Assembly (NCBI GenBank): GCA_965153355.1
Contig: OZ231128.1
Coordinates: 43,710,001-43,774,000, forward strand
From: Flaccisagitta enflata
Taxonomy: Eukaryota; Chaetognatha; Sagittoidea; Aphragmophora
Direction: 5' to 3'
Length of the DNA stretch: 64,000 bases
Each line of letters opens with the position of its first letter. Positions within the stretch are counted from its first letter, which is position 1. The notes below the pieces were generated by a model. That model had not been told where the DNA came from, searched no databases, and saw nothing but the letters and a program-made list of their open reading frames with translations. Of the stretch, positions 12,956 through 24,270 are shown piece after piece. The position numbers and the translations under genes are program-made.

Positions 12956-14734
12956 TCATTCATACTGCGAGATGAGGTAAAGTTTTAGTCTACGTTTAAA
13001 AACTCGAAATTCATTCAAAGACTTGAGAGAATTAGGAAGGTTATTCCACAATTTGATAGAAGTAAATGCAAAACCGTTAGGACTAGAAGCCAGGTCACGT
13101 GACAATTGAAAATTGCAGCTGCTTCCCCGAGTATTGTGAGAATGGATTTCAGATATAAACCTAAAGTTTGGCAACAAGTATGATGGAGCCAACTTATTTC
13201 GTACACGAAAGAGGTGCATCATCTTGAAAAAGGTAACACGATCAGGAATACTCAACCATGATAGATCTCGTAAGTTTTTTAAATCAACATGATCACGTGG
13301 GTCCAAGCCGTGAATAAAACGTATCATCTTGCGCTGCAAAACATTTAGACGTTCCTTTAAGACTGCCGACAAACTACTGAACCAGGAGCTGCAACAATAG
13401 TCGATGTGAGGTTGTATGAGAGTTGAGCAAAGAGTAAGGCGACATTTTGTGTCTAAAAGATTCGAGTATCGATAAAGAAATGCCAGCCTGCCTGCACATG
13501 TTTTCATCAAATGACCAGCGTGTGAAGAAGCATCGAGACTAGCATCAAGATAAACACCAAGATACTTTACCGTAAACACGCGTCCAACAGGTGTCCCATC
13601 ACATGTCACCCGAAAATTTCCAGCCCCCTTAAGTTTTCTCTTCGAGCCGAAGAGCAAAGACTCAGTCTTGCCCACATGAAGGGACAACCTGTTGTCCACC
13701 AGCCAGCTCTTGCATTTAGAGAGTTCATCACTAAGAAAAGTGCCAATTACCTCAGGGTCACGGTGTGCAAAAATAAGAGCGGAGTCGTCAGCGTACAGGG
13801 ACAATCGACAACTTAGGCTTATACTCATGTCGTTAATGTATATCAAAAAGAGCAGGGGACCCAGAATACTTCCTTGAGGCACTCCGCAAGTAACAGGCAA
13901 AAATTCTGACTTCGTCCCACCTACATCTACACATTGACGTCGATCACTAAGATATGAGCCAAACCACGAGACCGACGAGACACCAATAGATTCAAGCTTC
14001 TTGAGTAAAATAGCATGATCTACCGTATCAAATGCTTTTTGCAAATCGATGAGAACCATACCCACCAAATTGCCTTTACTAATTTCTCCCTTTATATACT
14101 CGGTGAGACCAATCAAACACGAGTCAGTGCTGTAACCACCCCGAAAGCCAGATTGATTTTCAAAGAGTAACCCACGTTTCTCTAAATACTCGTTCAATTG
14201 AGAATGCGTAGCGCGTTCAAGTATTTTTGAAAGTGTATTCAAAATGCTTACAGGTCTGTAGCTCCCCGGATCAAGAGACGAACCCTTTTTAAATAATGGA
14301 ATCACCCTTGCTTCTTTAAGAGCACGCGGAACCGTTTCAGTAGTAATTAAAACATTAATTATGTGTGACACAGGGGTGACAATGCATTCAGCGGCATCAC
14401 GTAAAAACAAGGAAGAGATATCGTCCAGACCAACTGCCTTTTTAGTTTTCAATGAATCAAGCTGTTTACGAATAAAATGGCTAGTAACTGGTGAGAGACA
14501 AAAAGAGGGCCGTAAACCAATTCTTTGTGAGTAAAAGTCTTTAAAAATTTCAGAAGTCGTGCGGTAGAAACCAGAAGGATTCGGCAATTTAGCCACAAGA
14601 TTAGAAGCCACCGTGGTGTAAAAAAAATTGAAAATTCGAGCTACACTAAGTTTATCAAACTTCTTAATTCCATCCTGTTCCAAAACAATCGTAGATGGAC
14701 TAGTAGACTTTTTGCTGAATCCAAGAGACTTCAA
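12956..14734 (-). pseudogene. LINE ORF2, reverse transcriptase part
   Basis: A 592-residue open frame. Visible reverse transcriptase blocks, numbering from its first Met: RVIPLFKKG (about 143-151), SYRPVSILN (158-166), QSGFRGGYSTDSCL (194-207), the aspartate motif LIDLQKAFDTVDH (228-240), GVPQGSILGPLLF (284-296) and the catalytic YADD (314-317). A conserved C-terminal region with LQPHIDYCCSSW- and LNVLQRKMIRFI-like segments follows. The frame itself is undamaged, but it is cut off from its upstream endonuclease by a one-base shift near 14782-14788, and the displayed Met is internal. The product would prime reverse transcription at a nicked target. As it stands it is not an intact ORF2. Confidence 0.9.
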
Positions 14735-14771
14735 ATGGCCCCATAATTTCCCAGAATTCCCCCTATGCCTC

Positions 14772-15420
14772 TCAATTCCCGAAAAAAATCTCTTTGGCCA
14801 ATTTGATGTCTCTTTGGACCTTATTTCTTACTCTGCAATAATCTTTATATAAAGCCGTATTAGTTTTGTCTTTTTTAAATCGTGAAAAAAGTCTATTTCT
14901 TTCTTTAATAGAAGAAAAAATCTCGCCAGTCATCCATGGATTAACTTTGTTTCTTACTCGTATTTCCCTCAATGGGGCAACAGAATCAATGGCTAATTGG
15001 AAAAGGCGATTGAATTCCATGAGACAAAAATCCACATCGACTGAGGTCAAAACCGAGGTCCAATCTACATTTCTAAGAACATTAAGAAAAGAGGCCTTAG
15101 AATAAGATTTAAAGCATCGAACAAATCTCACATTCCCGTCAGAAACAAATTCCTTTATGAACTGCCTTGAACAAAAAGTAACCATATGATCACTAAAGCC
15201 AATGTCAAGAATGCCACACTCAGAAACCAGATTGTTACTATTCGTGACAATATGATCGATAAGGGATGAAGACGTTGGGGTGATCCTAGTGGGCTCAGAA
15301 ACTAATTGTTCGCAACCAAAAAAATTCAAAATCTCCCTATATTTAGAACTCAGAGGTGAACGACCCTGATACAAGTCAATGTTAAGATCACCTAAGATGT
15401 AGAACTCAGATCCCGGGTTT
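14772..15420 (-). pseudogene. LINE ORF2, endonuclease C-terminal part
   Basis: Translates in frame from the GDLNIDL motif near 15390 (the asparagine/aspartate motif of APE-type endonucleases) through LIDHIVTNS and the GFSDH motif, which holds the catalytic aspartate-histidine pair, then the linker to the reverse transcriptase. The N-terminal half of the nuclease, including its catalytic glutamate, is missing. The frame ends at a stop at 14772 only because a run of seven A/T at 14782-14788 puts it out of frame; in the neighbouring frame the reading continues into the reverse transcriptase. Confidence 0.85.
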
Positions 15421-16399
15421 AATCTTTAATTTGTTGGGGAGCATTCTGCTTGGCGCCGAATGAAAGAGAATTACCCAATTTACTTACCCTATCAATTTCA
15501 TTGGAAGGCTCATTAGCTCGATTGAGACACTAAACTTCCAAATATGTCAAAAAGTCGAAGACTAACCTCAATTTTTTTTCCGATGATGGAACCAATAAGC
15601 TTAATTAAGGGAACAAAAGCTCTAACAAGATCCATGTGTACCCTGTAATCAAAAGCAACTGATGCCAGCAAAACCTTTATGGTGCCTCAAGTATTTATTT
15701 TGAGAAATTCGGATTGGTTATGTCTAGAAACACATAACCTACCATTTGTTCATGCAAAATCTCAGAGCACTGGCTTTAGGGGTTTAGATTCCACTTAGTT
15801 TTAAAATTCGATAATTCTTTTGTATTTTTGCTTAAAAATTGTGTTTTCAAGCAAGTTTACATGAATATATCCGTATAATTTTCTTAAGGATTGAGTAGAA
15901 ACCATCAGATTATTCATAATTTTGAGGAAATTGACCCTTCTTTTGCATAATTTTTGATTTTTTGCAATTTCTATCGAGATCTATTTTGTCATTGAATAGT
16001 GATGTGAAAAAAAACCTGCTCAAACTGAAGAAATCAGAGGAAAAAATCAGATTTGCCATATAAATTTCAGTAGCTTGATTTGGAAAAAAGTCGAAGAGAC
16101 AAAGCCCCTTCGGTCTTTTTGAGTCCTGCAGAGAAAAACGGATTTCCCTTTGTTTTATGAAGCGTTTGAGAAAGTTGATGCATTTTGGGGGCAGAATGGG
16201 ACTACGCATGAAATTAATAGCTAAGAAAGAGCTAATTCTCCTCTTTCAGATGACGCCAAGCAGAATTCTGTGCGATTGATAGTTTTGGAGCTATGATTTT
16301 TTAAATCTTTTTATATTTTTTCGCATTTTTTGCATTTTTCCGAAAAACAAGGAATCAAGTTAGTTGAAGTCTATTTGAACTTCGAAATGTCCCAGGTGA

Positions 16400-16610
16400 T
16401 GATTGTGCATCCTGGCAGCACAGTCTCTCTCTCATTTCAACTCTGGACGCTATGAGAGGCTTTGTCCGTCAGTCCATCCATTGGTCTGTTGGTCCGTCTC
16501 TCCGTCCGACAACCAGACAACCAGACAAAAAACAATCACAAGAAATTCCAAAACCTCGCACTTACGACTTTTTTCCTACGGCGAGAGCCGCCTTTATTGG
16601 TATCATTTCA
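16400..16610. repeat. Fragments of family A/C and of the 12059/63445 repeat
   Basis: GAGAGGCTTTGTCCGTCAG and TTGGTCCGTCTCTCCGTCC resemble the inner part of family A/C. TTACGACTTTTTTCCTACGGC then GAGAGCCGCC at 16560-16600 matches the end of the repeat at 63900-63940. Confidence 0.55.
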
Positions 16611-16677
16611 TTAAAAATGCGTAAGCTGAGACTAATGTCTTACTTTTAAGACCAACCCGGCTATTTTTAACTGATTA

Positions 16678-17032
16678 CCGTATTTTCTCCATTTATCGCC
16701 CCCCCTCCAATTAACGCCCCCCCTCTTTTTTTTTCTCTAGATTGTTGATAAATGGGAAGAAGAAAAGGCAAATTGTCAAAGATTTTGAATTTTTTCAGTG
16801 CTTTTTCAGTGCTTTTTCAGTGTTTTCATTGAAAATAGGCAAAAAAAATCATATCAATATCACTTCAGTGTACTTTATCTTATAATTCTGATATTTCAAG
16901 TAGTATTCATGGTAAAAAATGTTAGTTAACAATGTACATTTATATCAAAAGGGGGCGCTAATTGGAGAGTAAAATGACAATGTCATTCTTCAATTTCAAA
17001 AGCGCCTGGGGCGCTAATTAGAGAAAATACGG
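16678..17032. mobile_element. 355-bp TA-target MITE nested in 15641-17281
   Basis: Left end CCGTATTTTCTCCATTTATC then GCCCC; right end GGGGCGCTAATTAGAGAAAA then TACGG; TA on each side (16676-16677, 17033-17034). The CCGTATTTTCTC ends resemble MITEs I recall from several invertebrate genomes, which is memory only. Three direct copies of TTTTTCAGTGC occur near 16792-16820. Confidence 0.75.
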
Positions 17033-17511
17033 TAGTATAGAAATAACATTGATTCAAAGCTACCGAGGTCAGTTAATATTTTCAGAAACCTTACATAGGG
17101 GAAATCTTATTTTTACTCAAATCTATGTGGTAGCTAAACCGCTAGAGCCAGGGCTATGAAAATTTTGCATGAATAAATGGTAGGTAATGTGCTTTTAAAC
17201 AAAACTAATCTGAGTTTCTAAAAATGAATACTGTAGGCACAACAAAGGTTTTGCTGGTATCAGTCGCTTTTGATTTCAGGGTATGAATGAATTGATTTGC
17301 AAAAAGAAAAGAAAAGAAAATCGACTAAGGGGTTTATTTGAACATGTCAATTCATCCTACAGAACATGAATTTGCGTCTTATCGTTTTACCGTTTTACCG
17401 TTTGATCGTTTGATCGTTTTATCATTTTTGCGTTATATCTTTTTATCGTTTTTTCCTCATCTCCTTATTTCTCGTCATCCTTTTTATTTCATGTATATTC
17501 TCTCCCTTCTC

Positions 17512-17660
17512 TTTTTAGTCGCGGACACGCGACTCTATAAGCCACTTTTCGGTCCGTCAGTCAGTCGGTCGGTCGGTCCGTCACAAATCTCTTTTTTTGA
17601 GGTTTTCCGCTCCTACCCACCCATCCGCGACTAATGCTGCCGTGTATACGGCCTTGTTTT
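17512..17660 (+). mobile_element. Family A hairpin-ended element
   Basis: TTTTTAGTCGCGGACACGCG start with perfect hairpin arms, GGTCGGTCGGTCCGTC repeats, CATCCGCGAC, and the end GCCGTGTATACGGCCTTGTT. Confidence 0.85.
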
Positions 17661-17748
17661 CTTCTTCTTTTCTTTTTCTTACTTTTTCGATTCTTCGTCA
17701 CGCCCCTTCACTCCGGTGTAACGTCGTGAGAGTATCCCAAGAGACACT

Positions 17749-17751
<3 letters not shown>

Positions 17752-17840
<89 letters not shown>
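17752..17840. repeat. (GA)n microsatellite
   Basis: About 44 perfect GA units. Confidence 0.97.
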
Positions 17841-17843
<3 letters not shown>

Positions 17844-17939
17844 ACTCCCAAGAGATATCTAGGAGATGCAGTCAGTCTTTGAGATTCGCGGTTCTTTTAT
17901 TTCCTCGCAACACTCTGGGGGAATATGAGAAAAAGCAGG

Positions 17940-18116
<177 letters not shown>

Positions 18117-18237
18117 GAGAATACCTTTTTTGTGCGATTTTCATAATTCTGTGGTGTTCCTTTGGAGAACTAACAAAGTTGAATGCTGGTGAGCAAAAGC
18201 AGTGATAATCAAGTACTTGGAAAGGGGCAGGTTTTCA

Positions 18238-18424
18238 AACAAGGCTGGATACACGGCTACCTCAGTCGCGTACGGGTGGGCTGGAGCAGTGCTGGAGAAG
18301 GTCACTAGAGCATTTGGGCATGGGCAGTATGCAGTAGGCTCAAAAAGCTCAATAACGCCAAAAAAGAAAAGAGGGGACCGACCGACATACCGGGGTGTAG
18401 AGTCGCGTAGCACGCGACTAAAAA
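18238..18424 (-). mobile_element. Family A hairpin-ended element, longer subtype
   Basis: AACAAGGCTGGATACACGGC start, AGTCGCGTACGGGTGGGCTG, GACCGACCGACAT, and the terminal hairpin AGTCGCGTAGCACGCGACTA then AAAA. Confidence 0.85.
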
Positions 18425-18537
18425 CGCCGATAGACGCCAAAAAAGTGTTTTGGATAAATGGATGGACCAACCAACAATTAGTTGGACTGATAAATATAAC
18501 AGAAATACCACTGATAAACCCTCATTTGATCATATCA

Positions 18538-18687
18538 TTAGTCGCGGACACGCGACTCTACACCTCTCCGTGTCGGTAGGTCGGTACGTCGGTCCGTTAC
18601 GAATTTTGTTGAATTCCGAGCGGTTTTTGCATTACGGCCCCTGCCCGATTGTCCGCGACTGTCTTGCCGTGTATCCAGCCTTGTTTT
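18538..18687 (+). mobile_element. Family A element, first of a head-to-tail pair
   Basis: Runs from AGTCGCGGACACGCGACTCT to GCCGTGTATCCAGCCTTGTT, then directly joins the next copy with almost no spacer. Confidence 0.85.
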
Positions 18688-18842
18688 CAGTTGCGGACAC
18701 GCAACTCTATAAGAGCCTTTGTCCGTTGGTCCGTTGGTCCGTCGGTCCGTCGGTGAGCACGAGTTGAAAAGTATGAAAACGCGCATTTCCGCCCCTGCCC
18801 ACCTGTCCGCAACTGGTATTGGCTGTGTATCCGGCCTTGTTT
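18688..18842 (+). mobile_element. Family A element, second of a head-to-tail pair
   Basis: Starts CAGTTGCGGACACGCAACTC, whose hairpin arms carry compensating changes (AGTTGCG with CGCAACT) relative to the upstream copy. Ends GCTGTGTATCCGGCCTTGTT. Confidence 0.85.
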
Positions 18843-19535
18843 ATTTCAGTTTTCTTATCAAAGAATATCAAAGAATATCAAAATTTGAAAAATAATCTTA
18901 CTCCTTGTTTATTTCCAATTTCTTGAAAAAAAGTTTAAAAAAAAGTCAAAAAGAAAAAGAAAAAAAGTCAAAATTTCAATATGAATAAAAGCAAAAATAT
19001 TTTCATGATTCTACACTCCTTTTCCACACTTTATAAATATTTTCAATAAATAAGGGTTCGTACTTCGATGATCAGACCAAACAATTGATGGACAGAGCAG
19101 ACAACAAGATTATATCAGGGTAGTTTTAATAAACTAGAGAGGTCAATGAGCGTTGCAAAGAAAAGGTGCCAGTGTGTTTCAGAAGAACATTGAATTGAGC
19201 GATAATGCGTTACAAATCTATACATAAATGAGTGAATGGAATGTATTATTGGATGAATGATGGAATGAACCAAAGGCTGATGAACACTCCTGATCTCACA
19301 GGCACAGAGATCCAATCGCACGAACGTAGTTTTTCAAGACACAGTATGTAATTTCTTTTCATAAAACTTGTGGTAGACTGATCACGTGCGTGTAGATGAA
19401 ACAAAACAAAACAAAACAACAAAAAGCAAAACTAAACAAAACGAGTAACAAAGTAGGGCGTGACACAGGTCTGACCATGTGCGTTCAGATGACAGTAGTC
19501 GATGTTTAAAAACAAAATAAAACAAAACAAAACAA
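18843..19535. other. No gene recognised
   Basis: A-rich, with AACAAAAC-type short repeats at 19397-19445 and 19510-19540. No domain in any frame. Confidence 0.5.
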
Positions 19536-19732
19536 AACAAGGCCGGATACACGGCTACCGAAGTCGCGTGCGGGTGGGCAGAGGCCATATTTGAGATCGC
19601 TAGACCATTTGGGCAGGAGCAGTAAGGTCCAAAAATAAAAATCATAAAAAAAGTAAAGTGTGACCGATCAACCGACCAACCGACGGACAAAGCGGGGTGT
19701 AGACTGTAGAGTCGCGTGCCCGCGACTAAAAA
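19536..19732 (-). mobile_element. Family A element, longer subtype
   Basis: AACAAGGCCGGATACACGGC start, GCGGGTGGGCAGAGGCC, ACCGACCAACCGACGGAC, and the end hairpin AGTCGCGTGCCCGCGACTAA. The flank upstream is an AACAAAAC simple repeat. Confidence 0.85.
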
Positions 19733-19835
19733 TGATGCAAGTGTTGTAGTTCACATTAAGAAACATTGATATTGCTTAACAAACAGCTTTTATCGGTCGT
19801 TCCCTTATTTCTTTTTTTTTTCACTACCATAACAG

Positions 19836-20032
19836 TCTGAACGTGCTTGGACGCCATGGATTGGTGAGCCAGAACGTGACGATAATACTCCAATACTCTC
19901 CGAAGCTGACGTGCCCGACGCGACAGGTGGTTCGACCCATCGGAGGCCATTTTAACATCTCGTGTGACATTCTCGTTTATCCTCCTGTGCCAGATCATAA
20001 CATTACTTGGGAACTACAACTCGATAATCAAG
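19836..20032 (+). CDS. Internal exon of an immunoglobulin-superfamily protein
   Basis: A polypyrimidine tract and ACAG acceptor (19834-19835) precede a 197-bp exon that ends at an AAG/GTAAAT donor (20033). Read with one base completing the first codon and one base left over at the end (phase 2 in, phase 1 out), it encodes about 65 residues without a stop. The first part (GLVSQNVTIILQYSPK) has the look of the last strand of one Ig domain plus a YSP linker, and the second (VRPIGGHFNISCDILV, then NITWEL) supplies the first cysteine and the tryptophan of the next domain. Predicted N-glycosylation sites are NVT, NIS and NIT. Such proteins are surface adhesion receptors of the nephrin/Kirre/hemicentin type. 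I found no neighbouring exons in the window, so it could be one exon of a long gene or an orphan fragment. Confidence 0.7.
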
Positions 20033-20615
20033 GTAAATACAGAACAACTTCATTCGAGCGCACGCCAAGGGACTGGAGGAAATTATGAATGATAGTGAAC
20101 ATTAGGTCTAAAAGCCCTGATTACAATTCATAGAGTGGTAAAGAGATTTTGCTAAGCTAAAATTGTAAAATCGGCGTGTTCATGGTGCTATAATATCTTT
20201 GGGCCAGAAGATATCTATTCATGTATCTAAACATAAAATAGTTCATAATCTCTGTTAGGACATAGAGTTTTATGCCATGTAGGGGGGCCTGCCTAGAAAG
20301 CGGGTACGCTCTAACGGTGCTCCAATGTATAATGATGATGATACACATACTTTTTCATTTTTACGCGTTACAACTAGCATCCCCTAGTTGGTTGGTTGGT
20401 AATAATACATTTTGTTTTTTTACAAGAGCGTCATTTTTTTGGCCAAAGTCTTCAAAAGTTATACGAGATAGCTACTTTAAAAAAAAACTAAGTTGTTGTA
20501 GATTTTTGGTCGATCATAAGTAGGTTCTTATGAGAAAATAAAGTGGCTTTCGCTTGGTGTCACATTCTTTTTTTCTTCACATCTTTGCTAAGCTAAGGTA
20601 GATGTTTTGAAAGAG

Positions 20616-20619
<4 letters not shown>
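20033..20619. other. Probable intron after the Ig exon; nothing else recognised
   Basis: Begins GTAAAT. Contains a GTTGGTTGGTTGG run near 20388 but no second Ig exon that I can see. Confidence 0.45.
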
Positions 20620-20892
<273 letters not shown>

Positions 20893-21468
20893 CAAAGCGA
20901 TTAGGTAACAGATTCACTTGTCTGTATATATGGTAGAGTGAAAGCCATGTATACGACGTTTTATACGCTGTTACGTCGTCCCCGTGGCTCATTTGTTTCC
21001 GAGTCTCTGGAGCCAATGTTATTAAATCCCGGCTTTGCGACTAGAGCCCTCCGGAGGACAACATAATCGAACACAACTTTTTTTCCTTGAATTCTTTTTA
21101 CGCCGCCGCAACCGCGCCTCCTTGCTACCATTCACTTTCCTCTTTTTTTCTTTTCTATTCTTTTTCTTTTTTTTACAGTTCTGGTTAACTGCTTCGTTTT
21201 ATTTCCATATCCTCTGCTCTTGTTCTTTTCTAAACTTTCGTACCGTGGTCTTTCTTCGTTCTTGTTGTTTTCTCTTCTGGTGTTTTTGTCCACGCTATAC
21301 ACACTCATGGAATTTGTATTTGGTTTTCTTTCCCATGTAGCATAAGCTCTTTTTAGTATAAAGAAATTTTACAATGTATTGTTGCTATGAGTCATTGTCT
21401 TGTTGTACTTCCAAAAGTTTAGAAACTTCTTAAAATGACTTCCCTCTCTATTTCTTCCCCATCATCAT
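20893..21468. other. No gene recognised
   Basis: Pyrimidine-rich. The frame at 21035-21340 is a run of Phe, Leu and Ser from poly-T and shows no family signature. Confidence 0.45.
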
Positions 21469-21479
21469 AGTCGTCATCG

Positions 21480-21558
<79 letters not shown>

Positions 21559-21577
21559 TATCATCATCATCATCATC
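21469..21577. repeat. (CAT)n microsatellite
   Basis: About 35 units with one TTA interruption near 21558. Confidence 0.97.
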
Positions 21578-21596
21578 AACTTCTTTTTCTTTCTTC

Positions 21597-21822
21597 TTTT
21601 TAGTCGCGGACTATCGTCTCTATGAGAGGCTTCGTCCGTCCGTCCGTCTGTCGGTCGGTCCGTCAGTCCGTCTGTCCGTCCGACCATGAGCTTGAGTCAA
21701 AAAGTGGTAAAACGAGTGTTATTGATGCTAATGTTTGGTTAGAGGTGGCGGGACGGGGGTGTGGATGGGGATTGGACGCCCCTGCCCACCCGTCCGCGAC
21801 CATATTGTAACCCCGTTACTTA
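21597..21822 (+). mobile_element. Family B hairpin-ended element
   Basis: Starts TTTTTAGTCGCGGACTATCG, has CCGTCCGTCCGTCTGTCGGT repeats and CCCCTGCCCACCCGTCCGCG like family A, but ends with CATATTGTAACCCCGTTACTT, shared with the copy at 36874-37127 and the fragment at 30765. Confidence 0.75.
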
Positions 21823-22567
21823 ATCTTTTACTTCTTCATCATCTTCCGTTTTGAAATCCCCCAAGAAGCATGCGGTCGTTACTGTCACTTCGGGCGTCAT
21901 GCTTACAAGAAAAGTTTTTTGACTTTTTTCACAGAAGGCAACTGAGCTCACCCGATGGCTTACCTTACCTTACTTTACCTTATTCTTTTCATTTTTCAGT
22001 ACGTGACGCTTTATTGGTAAAACCACAGAATAAGAAAAAAGAAAAAGAAAGAAAGTAAATCCCGATACAAGTTGTTTCTTTTCTCAGCCTTATCCATCGC
22101 CTGTAAATCTCGCATTTGACAGGCAATTTGCCAATCTTGGCCAACTTGGCTTTGTACAAGAATTTCCTGGCCAAAGTTCCTTGCTGGAGAGTCGCTCTCA
22201 TAAATTTTTCGTATGCCACCGTTTTGGCCATTTGCATCACTTTTAAGGGTCCAATTTCTGAGTTTCATCACGACCGTTTGATAAAACGGATGTTTTAAGG
22301 AAGGATTTTTTGCAATACTTTATATTCAATTCATCAGCAATCATGAGCCGCCAGTAAATCAGCTTAATTTTGAGATCCCAGATTTTACTGTGTTTCTTTT
22401 TTTCTTTTTCGATTTTGAGAAAAGGAACTTAAGGGACGTTTCAATAAAAGTAAGCGCAAATATTTGAACTTTTCCTGATCCAATGGTATCTTTGGAATTG
22501 ATGTGCGATAAGAAACAAGATGCGCAACTGGGTACCAATTTCAGCTACTTTTGTTAACATCACTTTT
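21823..22567. other. No gene recognised
   Basis: Overlapping minus-strand frames over 21989-22271 lack any family motif and overlap each other in two frames, so I do not call them. CTTACCTTACTTTACCTTA repeats occur near 21960-21980. Confidence 0.45.
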
Positions 22568-23396
22568 GGGCAGCGGCCCCGAAGGGGCCGATGACCTATA
22601 CTTTCACACATGGGGGAAATTTCTCCTTCTCCTTCTCCTTCTTCTTCTTCTTATTCTCCGTCCCCCCCCCCTCGAGAACCAGTTCCTAGCCTTGAAGCTC
22701 AAATCCTAGCCTCGAGGCTCAAATCCCAGCCTCGAAGCTCAAATCCCAGCCTCAAGGCTCAAATCCCAGCCTCGAGGCTCAAATCCAAGCCTCGAGGCTC
22801 AAATCCCAGCCTCAAGGCTCAAATCTCAGCCTTGAGGCTCAAATCTCAGCCTCGAGGTTCAAATCCCAGCTTCGAGGCTCAAATCCTAGCCTTGAGGCTC
22901 AAATCTTAGTCTTGAGGTCCAAATCCTAGTTTTGAGGCTCAAATCCCAGCCTCGAAGCTCAAATCCCAGCCTCAAGTCCCTAATTATAGCCTCCAGGCCC
23001 CAATTTTAGCCTCCAGGCCCCAATTTCAGCCTCCAGGCTCTAATCCACACTTACTTTGTTTAATTGTAAATCGCGAAGTAACTTTTCTTTCTGATGAAAA
23101 TCCTTTCGTAAAATTCTAGAGATTTTAACTTTTAACCTGCTTGTTGCTATGACTAATTCTTATATGTAAGCTCTAAATCAAAGGATATCCATTTAAGGAT
23201 GGATTCAAGCCCAGGATTAGATGCTCATTTCACTTCGCGAATCAGTCGAGTGTGAATCGCTGCCTTGAGGCTCAAATAAAAACAGCATAGGTCATCGGCC
23301 CCTTCCGGGCCGCTACCCCACTAACCACCTCACACCCACATACACTCACATATTGGCAACGGGTACCGCTGACCATCTGACGCTTTCCCGACTATT
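22568..23396 (+). mobile_element. Family D minisatellite-carrying inverted-repeat element, copy 2
   Basis: The left end GGGCAGCGGCCCCGAAGGGG then CCGATGACCTATAC is repeated inverted on the right at 23285-23319 (GCATAGGTCATCGGCCCCTT..). Between them lie a CTTCTTCTTC tract and about 18 copies of a ~21-bp unit, CAAATCCCAGCCTCGAGGCT and variants (22690-23050). After the right inverted repeat come 75 bp (ACTAACCACCTCACACCCAC.. GGTACCGCTGACCATCT..) also conserved in the copy at 24765. No protein is encoded; the open frame at 22610-22909 is the repeat. Confidence 0.8.
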
Positions 23397-23479
23397 CAGA
23401 ACTGGCGACTCTTTTTTGCTGCTGTTATTTAGTGAAAAAAATCATAAGGCCTAAAAGAAGAGCATCAAAGACAAATTTT

Positions 23480-23575
23480 CAGACGGAGACACGCGACTAA
23501 AAAAGCCCCTTGTTGGTCCGTCCGCCCATCCGTCTGTCCGTCCGTCCATCCCAGAGTCCCTTTTCGGGGGTTTTC
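23480..23575 (+). mobile_element. Family A element, truncated
   Basis: ACACGCGACTAAAAAAGCCCC followed by TCCGTCCGCCCATCCGTCTG-type repeats; the GCCTTGTT end is missing. Confidence 0.6.
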
Positions 23576-23977
23576 TGTTCAGTCAAATAAGCGTATTCAA
23601 GAACTGTTCATAACAAATCTGAAACAATGATTTATAAAGCTGCTGTTGAGTTTTAAGGAACAGACTTTCAAAACGAAAATGTAATAAACAAAAAGATGAG
23701 CAATCTCTTAAGACTGGTTAAAGAAAAGGGAAAGAAAAAAAATACTGAAGATTTCATTACAGAAGTTGTGTGTGTCGCAGATTTCCGTGCGGTATTTGTG
23801 TCTACGCTTTCCCTTCCATTCGCTCGCCATAAATTTTGGGATTCCTTTTCTTAATTTCATCTTTTTATCTTTCTTAACCATCCTTTTTTTTGCAATTTTT
23901 TTCTGTATACTGGTTTTTTATGGTGTTTAGCTTCTTTTTTTCGTTTGTCCTGCCAACGCCGTTAACTATTTTGGGAA

Positions 23978-23980
<3 letters not shown>
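23576..23980. other. No gene recognised
   Basis: AT-rich with poly-T runs; no inverted repeats or frames of note. Confidence 0.5.

Positions 23981-24043
<63 letters not shown>
23981..24043. repeat. (GA)n microsatellite
   Basis: About 31 perfect units. Confidence 0.97.
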
Positions 24044-24046
<3 letters not shown>

Positions 24047-24270
24047 GGAAGAGGTGGGGGAGTTACTGAAAAAGAATAGAAAAGGAAAAAGAGGAAAATG
24101 ACAAAATGGAAGGCATATTGGACGGGTCGAGAAAAATCTCACGTGAGAGGCTGCGGGGATTCGGTTGGTATGGATCTCGAAAATCATAAGTTCTGACAAC
24201 TATTTCGATGAAATATACATGATACAGTAAATTGTCGATCGGTCCCTTGGATCAGAGTTTGTTGGAACGA

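Larger units (their letters stand above)
12724..15425 (-). mobile_element. 5'-truncated non-LTR retrotransposon (CR1/L2-like LINE)
   Basis: On the minus strand this runs from the end of an apurinic-type endonuclease domain through a complete reverse transcriptase to a 3' tail of (ATTC)n at 12724-12741. The endonuclease frame opens abruptly just after a stop near 15430 with the GDLNIDL motif, so the element is truncated at its 5' end, as is usual for LINEs. The reverse transcriptase style (DLQKAFDTVDH, GVPQGSILGPLLF, YADDS) and short 3' microsatellite tail suit the CR1/L2/Rex group; clade assignment is inference. No clear target duplication was found. Confidence 0.85.
15641..17281. mobile_element. 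TA-target inverted-repeat element, 1.64 kb, with nested insertion
   Basis: The left end CCCTGTAATCAAAAGCAACT and right end (AGTCGCTTTTGATTTCAGGG) are complements with few mismatches. The arms go on with GATGCCAGCAAAACCTTTAT against GTTTTGCTGGTATC, and weaker pairing runs about 200 bp (CTACCATTTGTTCATGCAAAAT against TTTTGCATGAATAAATGGTAG). TA borders both ends (15639-15640, 17282-17283). No transposase is visible. It contains the MITE at 16678-17032 and scraps of other repeats at about 16400-16610. Confidence 0.75.

Noticed and set aside
12724-15425. Target-site duplication AATCTTTA around the LINE
   Set aside because: The left occurrence (near 12693) lies about 30 bp away from the tail, so it does not directly border the element.
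21989-22271. Overlapping minus-strand frames of 83 and 86 residues as a gene remnant
   Set aside because: Two frames over the same DNA, no motif, no splice context.
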